NCBI GenBank assembly: GCA_905215655.1
Contig: CAJMQT010000039.1
Span: forward strand, 1 to 16,709
Length of the DNA: 16,709 nt
Direction of reading: 5' to 3'
DNA from: an uncultured bacterium
GTDB taxonomy: Bacteria; Bacteroidota; Bacteroidia; Bacteroidales; Bacteroidaceae
Shown here: positions 14,956-16,709 of the stretch, piece by piece
How the letters are laid out: the number at the start of each line of letters is the position of its first letter
Numbering within the stretch: position 1 is the first letter of the stretch
Translations under genes and position numbers: made by a program
Notes under the pieces: model-generated
The model's database searches: none
Told to the model about the DNA's origin: nothing
What the model saw: only the letters and a program-made list of their open reading frames with translations

Positions 14956-14988
14956 ATCACATTCTTTGTTGTAGAATATCACATTCTT
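14956..14988 (+). repeat. 11-bp direct repeats upstream of the kinase gene
   Basis: ATCACATTCTT occurs at 14956-14966 and 14978-14988, with starts 22 bp apart, about two helical turns. It ends 12 nt before the start codon at 15001. No TAnnTTTG promoter is seen in the 73-nt gap. The repeat may be a regulator binding site. Confidence 0.4.
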
Positions 14989-15000
14989 GAAAAATCTTTA

Positions 15001-15918
15001 ATGATGACTTGCGATACGGAAAGAACTAACACTAACGGCGTTCACGACTTTACCATTGCAGACTTTAAAGTAAGAATTATCTTCAAAGACATTGTTGAAG
15101 ATGGCATGAATATTCTTCCGTCTTTCCGTAATTTCAGATCAAAGGCATTGGACAACGACGATTTTCTTTTTATCCTGACAATCGAAGAAGACCTCAGATG
15201 CGATTTGATGACAGCAGAAAACATAGGGACGTTCGATACCGGCAATGGCGATACCATCGTTGATAAATATGCTGACGGCGGATATAGGTTTGTAATGAAA
15301 GATATCAGCGGACGGCAATGTTGCATGCTGATAACAGACAAAGACTTCTCGCATTGCAGATGTATGTTAAACGGTGACAGAAACCTTAGATATTTCGGAC
15401 TTAACAATGCGCTGATGCTTGTCTTCGCCTTTGCGGCGAGCAGATTTGAAACATTGCTCATGCACGCCTCCGTTGTCAGGCAGAATGGTTACGGATATGC
15501 GTTTATCGCAAAAAGCGGAACAGGAAAAAGTACACATACCGGATTATGGGTCAAGCACATAGACGGATGTGATTTGATGAACGACGATACACCGATAATC
15601 CGTATAATCAACGGACAACCATATATTTATGGCAGTCCGTGGAGCGGAAAGACGCCCTGTTACAGACCGATCAAGGCAAAACTTGGGGCAATAACACGCA
15701 TTGACAGAGCCGGAAAAAACAGTATCGAGAAGATGAGACCTGTCGCGGCGTTCGCATCGTTGCTGCCAAGTTGCTCGTCAATGAAGTGGGACAAAGACAT
15801 ACATGACTCGACATGTAAAATCATAACAAAGTTGGTTGAGACCGCAAATATTTACACTTTGCATTGTCTTCCCGACAAAGAAGCTGCCGTACTATGCAAC
15901 AAGGAAATCTCAAAGTAA
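15001..15918 (+). CDS. HPr-kinase-like P-loop protein (peptide/protein kinase-like)
   Basis: A 305-residue cytoplasmic protein with an HprK-like nucleotide-binding core. HASVV (155-159) precedes the P-loop AKSGTGKSTHT (170-180); DLMNDDTPIIR (191-201) matches the acidic metal and catalytic segment, and YGSPWSGKTPCYR (210-222) is a signature of this Bacteroidetes and Firmicutes subfamily. It lacks the N-terminal domain layout of true HPr kinase, and no HPr gene is nearby. Related kinases in lasso-peptide and other modified-peptide clusters phosphorylate the precursor peptide, and the PqqD-like and peptidase genes following here support a comparable role; that is inference. Two adjacent ATG codons (15001, 15004) are possible starts. 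The gene overlaps the next one by 25 nt, so the two are co-translated. Confidence 0.75.
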   Translation: MMTCDTERTNTNGVHDFTIADFKVRIIFKDIVEDGMNILPSFRNFRSKALDNDDFLFILTIEEDLRCDLMTAENIGTFDTGNGDTIVDKYADGGYRFVMKDISGRQCCMLITDKDFSHCRCMLNGDRNLRYFGLNNALMLVFAFAASRFETLLMHASVVRQNGYGYAFIAKSGTGKSTHTGLWVKHIDGCDLMNDDTPIIRIINGQPYIYGSPWSGKTPCYRPIKAKLGAITRIDRAGKNSIEKMRPVAAFASLLPSCSSMKWDKDIHDSTCKIITKLVETANIYTLHCLPDKEAAVLCNKEISK

Positions 15919-16385
15919 AAGAGAAGCAGTTTGCCAACAGTCTTATCCTTCCTGAAATAGTCAAGATGCTTGATGCGGGACATACGGTCACGCTACGTTT
16001 GAAAGGGTACAGCATGCGCCCGTTTCTTGAAAACGGAAGGGACAAGGCTCTTCTTGTAAAGCCTTCGGAGATAAGGGTCGGCGATCCGGTGTTGGCAGAG
16101 ATAGCCCCCGGACAATATGTTCTTCATCGGATTATTGATATATCAGAAGAAGTGGTGACGTTAAGAGGCGATGGTAATCTCAACATAGAGACATGCAAGC
16201 GACAGGATATAAAAGGTGCCGTGATAGGTTTTTACAGAAAAGGGCATGACAAGCTCGACATGATAAGCGGCAGAAAGTGGCGCGTTTACTCATTTCTTTG
16301 GACGCGTCTGTTTCCTATCCGTCGATACCTTTTATATATTTACAGACATTTATGGTTAAAAATATTCTCAATAAAAATAACTTAG
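15894..16385 (+). CDS. S24/S26 (signal-peptidase-like) protein
   Basis: A 163-residue protein resembling S24/S26 serine peptidases. The catalytic serine is S40 in GYSMRPFL (the SMxP box). LHRIID (77-82) places H78 where the Ser-His type (SipW or ER-like) signal peptidases carry their base, and RGDGN (91-95) is the third conserved box; the Ser-Lys dyad of classic bacterial signal peptidase is not obvious. There is no N-terminal membrane anchor, but the last 35 residues (YSFLWTRLF ... YLLYIYRHLWLKIF) are hydrophobic, aromatic and basic, and could attach the protein to the membrane. The start is the ATG at 15894, inside the kinase gene; an earlier TTG at 15864 is possible. With its neighbours it could cleave a leader peptide. 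Activity is inferred from motifs. Confidence 0.72.
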   Translation: MQQGNLKVKEKQFANSLILPEIVKMLDAGHTVTLRLKGYSMRPFLENGRDKALLVKPSEIRVGDPVLAEIAPGQYVLHRIIDISEEVVTLRGDGNLNIETCKRQDIKGAVIGFYRKGHDKLDMISGRKWRVYSFLWTRLFPIRRYLLYIYRHLWLKIFSIKIT

Positions 16386-16386
16386 G

Positions 16387-16659
16387 ATGAAAGCAAAAAC
16401 AGGTTTTAATCTACGTAATATTTGTGGAGAACAGATAATTGTGGCAGAAGGTAAAGAGAATATCGACTTTACCAACATAATAAGCATGAATGAAACATCT
16501 GCTTATCTGTGGGAACAGATACAAGGAAAAGATTTCTTTGATGAGACTACTCTTGCCGAATTGCTTTTCAAAGAATATGAAGTAGATAAGGAAACCGCGA
16601 CAAAAGACGCGGCAGGACTTATTGAAAGCTGGTTGGAAGCCGGCATAATTGAAAATTAA
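16387..16659 (+). CDS. PqqD-like peptide-binding protein
   Basis: A 90-residue protein of the PqqD family, small winged-helix proteins that bind the leader of a ribosomal peptide (the RiPP recognition element) and present it to a modifying enzyme. The hallmark block is MNETSAYLWEQIQG (34-47); it is followed by TLAELLFKEYEVDKETATKD (55-74) and the helix LIESWLEAGII (78-88), all at the expected spacing. It starts 1 nt after the peptidase stop codon, so it belongs to the same operon. The stop codon falls directly in an AATTAAGAATTAA-type repeat block. The precursor peptide and any modifying enzyme would be expected beyond the right edge of the window, or elsewhere in the genome. Confidence 0.85.
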   Translation: MKAKTGFNLRNICGEQIIVAEGKENIDFTNIISMNETSAYLWEQIQGKDFFDETTLAELLFKEYEVDKETATKDAAGLIESWLEAGIIEN

Positions 16660-16685
16660 AAATTAAGAGTTAAGAATTAAGAAAA
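16651..16685. repeat. AATTAAGAATTAA-type repeat at the end of the pqqD-like gene
   Basis: Tandem gaaaattaaa/attaagagttaagaattaag words cover the last codons and stop of the pqqD-like gene. They match the blocks at 1890-2023 and 3616-3651. The window ends 24 nt later with no further gene visible. Confidence 0.6.
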
Positions 16686-16709
16686 TATGCCTTGTTATTA
16701 TTAGTTTGT

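Overview
The window looks like chromosomal DNA of a Bacteroidales bacterium, most likely a Prevotella-type genome. Four things point there: a short primary sigma factor that lacks region 1.1, promoters of the form TTTG-N19/20-TAnnTTTG, weak ribosome binding sites, and Bacteroidetes-type families (a DUF4861-like secreted protein, large NifJ, GH43, HtrA). No tRNA, rRNA, insertion sequence or CRISPR array was seen.

Layout. Positions 1-440 hold a hairpin-rich dispersed repeat, the pyruvate kinase promoter and a roughly 205-nt leader. Pyruvate kinase (pyk, 441-1880, +) converges on a secreted DUF4861-like protein (2011-3240, -); a very long AT-rich inverted repeat lies between them and even encodes the last codons and stop of the second gene. 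Next is nifJ (pyruvate:ferredoxin oxidoreductase, 3747-7325, -), with a clear terminator, preceded 40 nt upstream by an AAA_14/DUF4143-like ATPase (7366-8553, -). A divergent promoter region separates this from an ATP-grasp-like conserved protein (8678-9760, +) followed closely by a secreted GH43 glycosidase (9794-11440, +). A 557-nt gap then carries a second copy of the dispersed repeat and the promoter of htrA/degQ (11998-13461, +). The primary sigma factor rpoD (13643-14506, +) follows, with a small exported protein 4 nt downstream (14511-14927).

The last 1.7 kb (15001-16659) is a tightly packed gene set: an HPr-kinase-like P-loop protein, an S24/S26 signal-peptidase-like protein and a PqqD-like small protein. 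The first two overlap and the third starts 1 nt later. Such a combination resembles the kinase, protease and precursor-binding modules of RiPP (modified peptide) pathways. The window ends before any precursor, transporter or other modifying enzyme can be seen. This is the most promising candidate for an undescribed system here.

How the genes fit together. Pyruvate kinase makes pyruvate and NifJ oxidises it to acetyl-CoA with reduction of ferredoxin, as expected in an anaerobic fermenter, but they are separate, opposing transcription units. GH43 and the DUF4861-like protein are probably cell-envelope glycan functions; no SusC/SusD pair is present. HtrA and RpoD are core housekeeping functions. 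All protein-family assignments rest on motif recognition by eye, not database searches.
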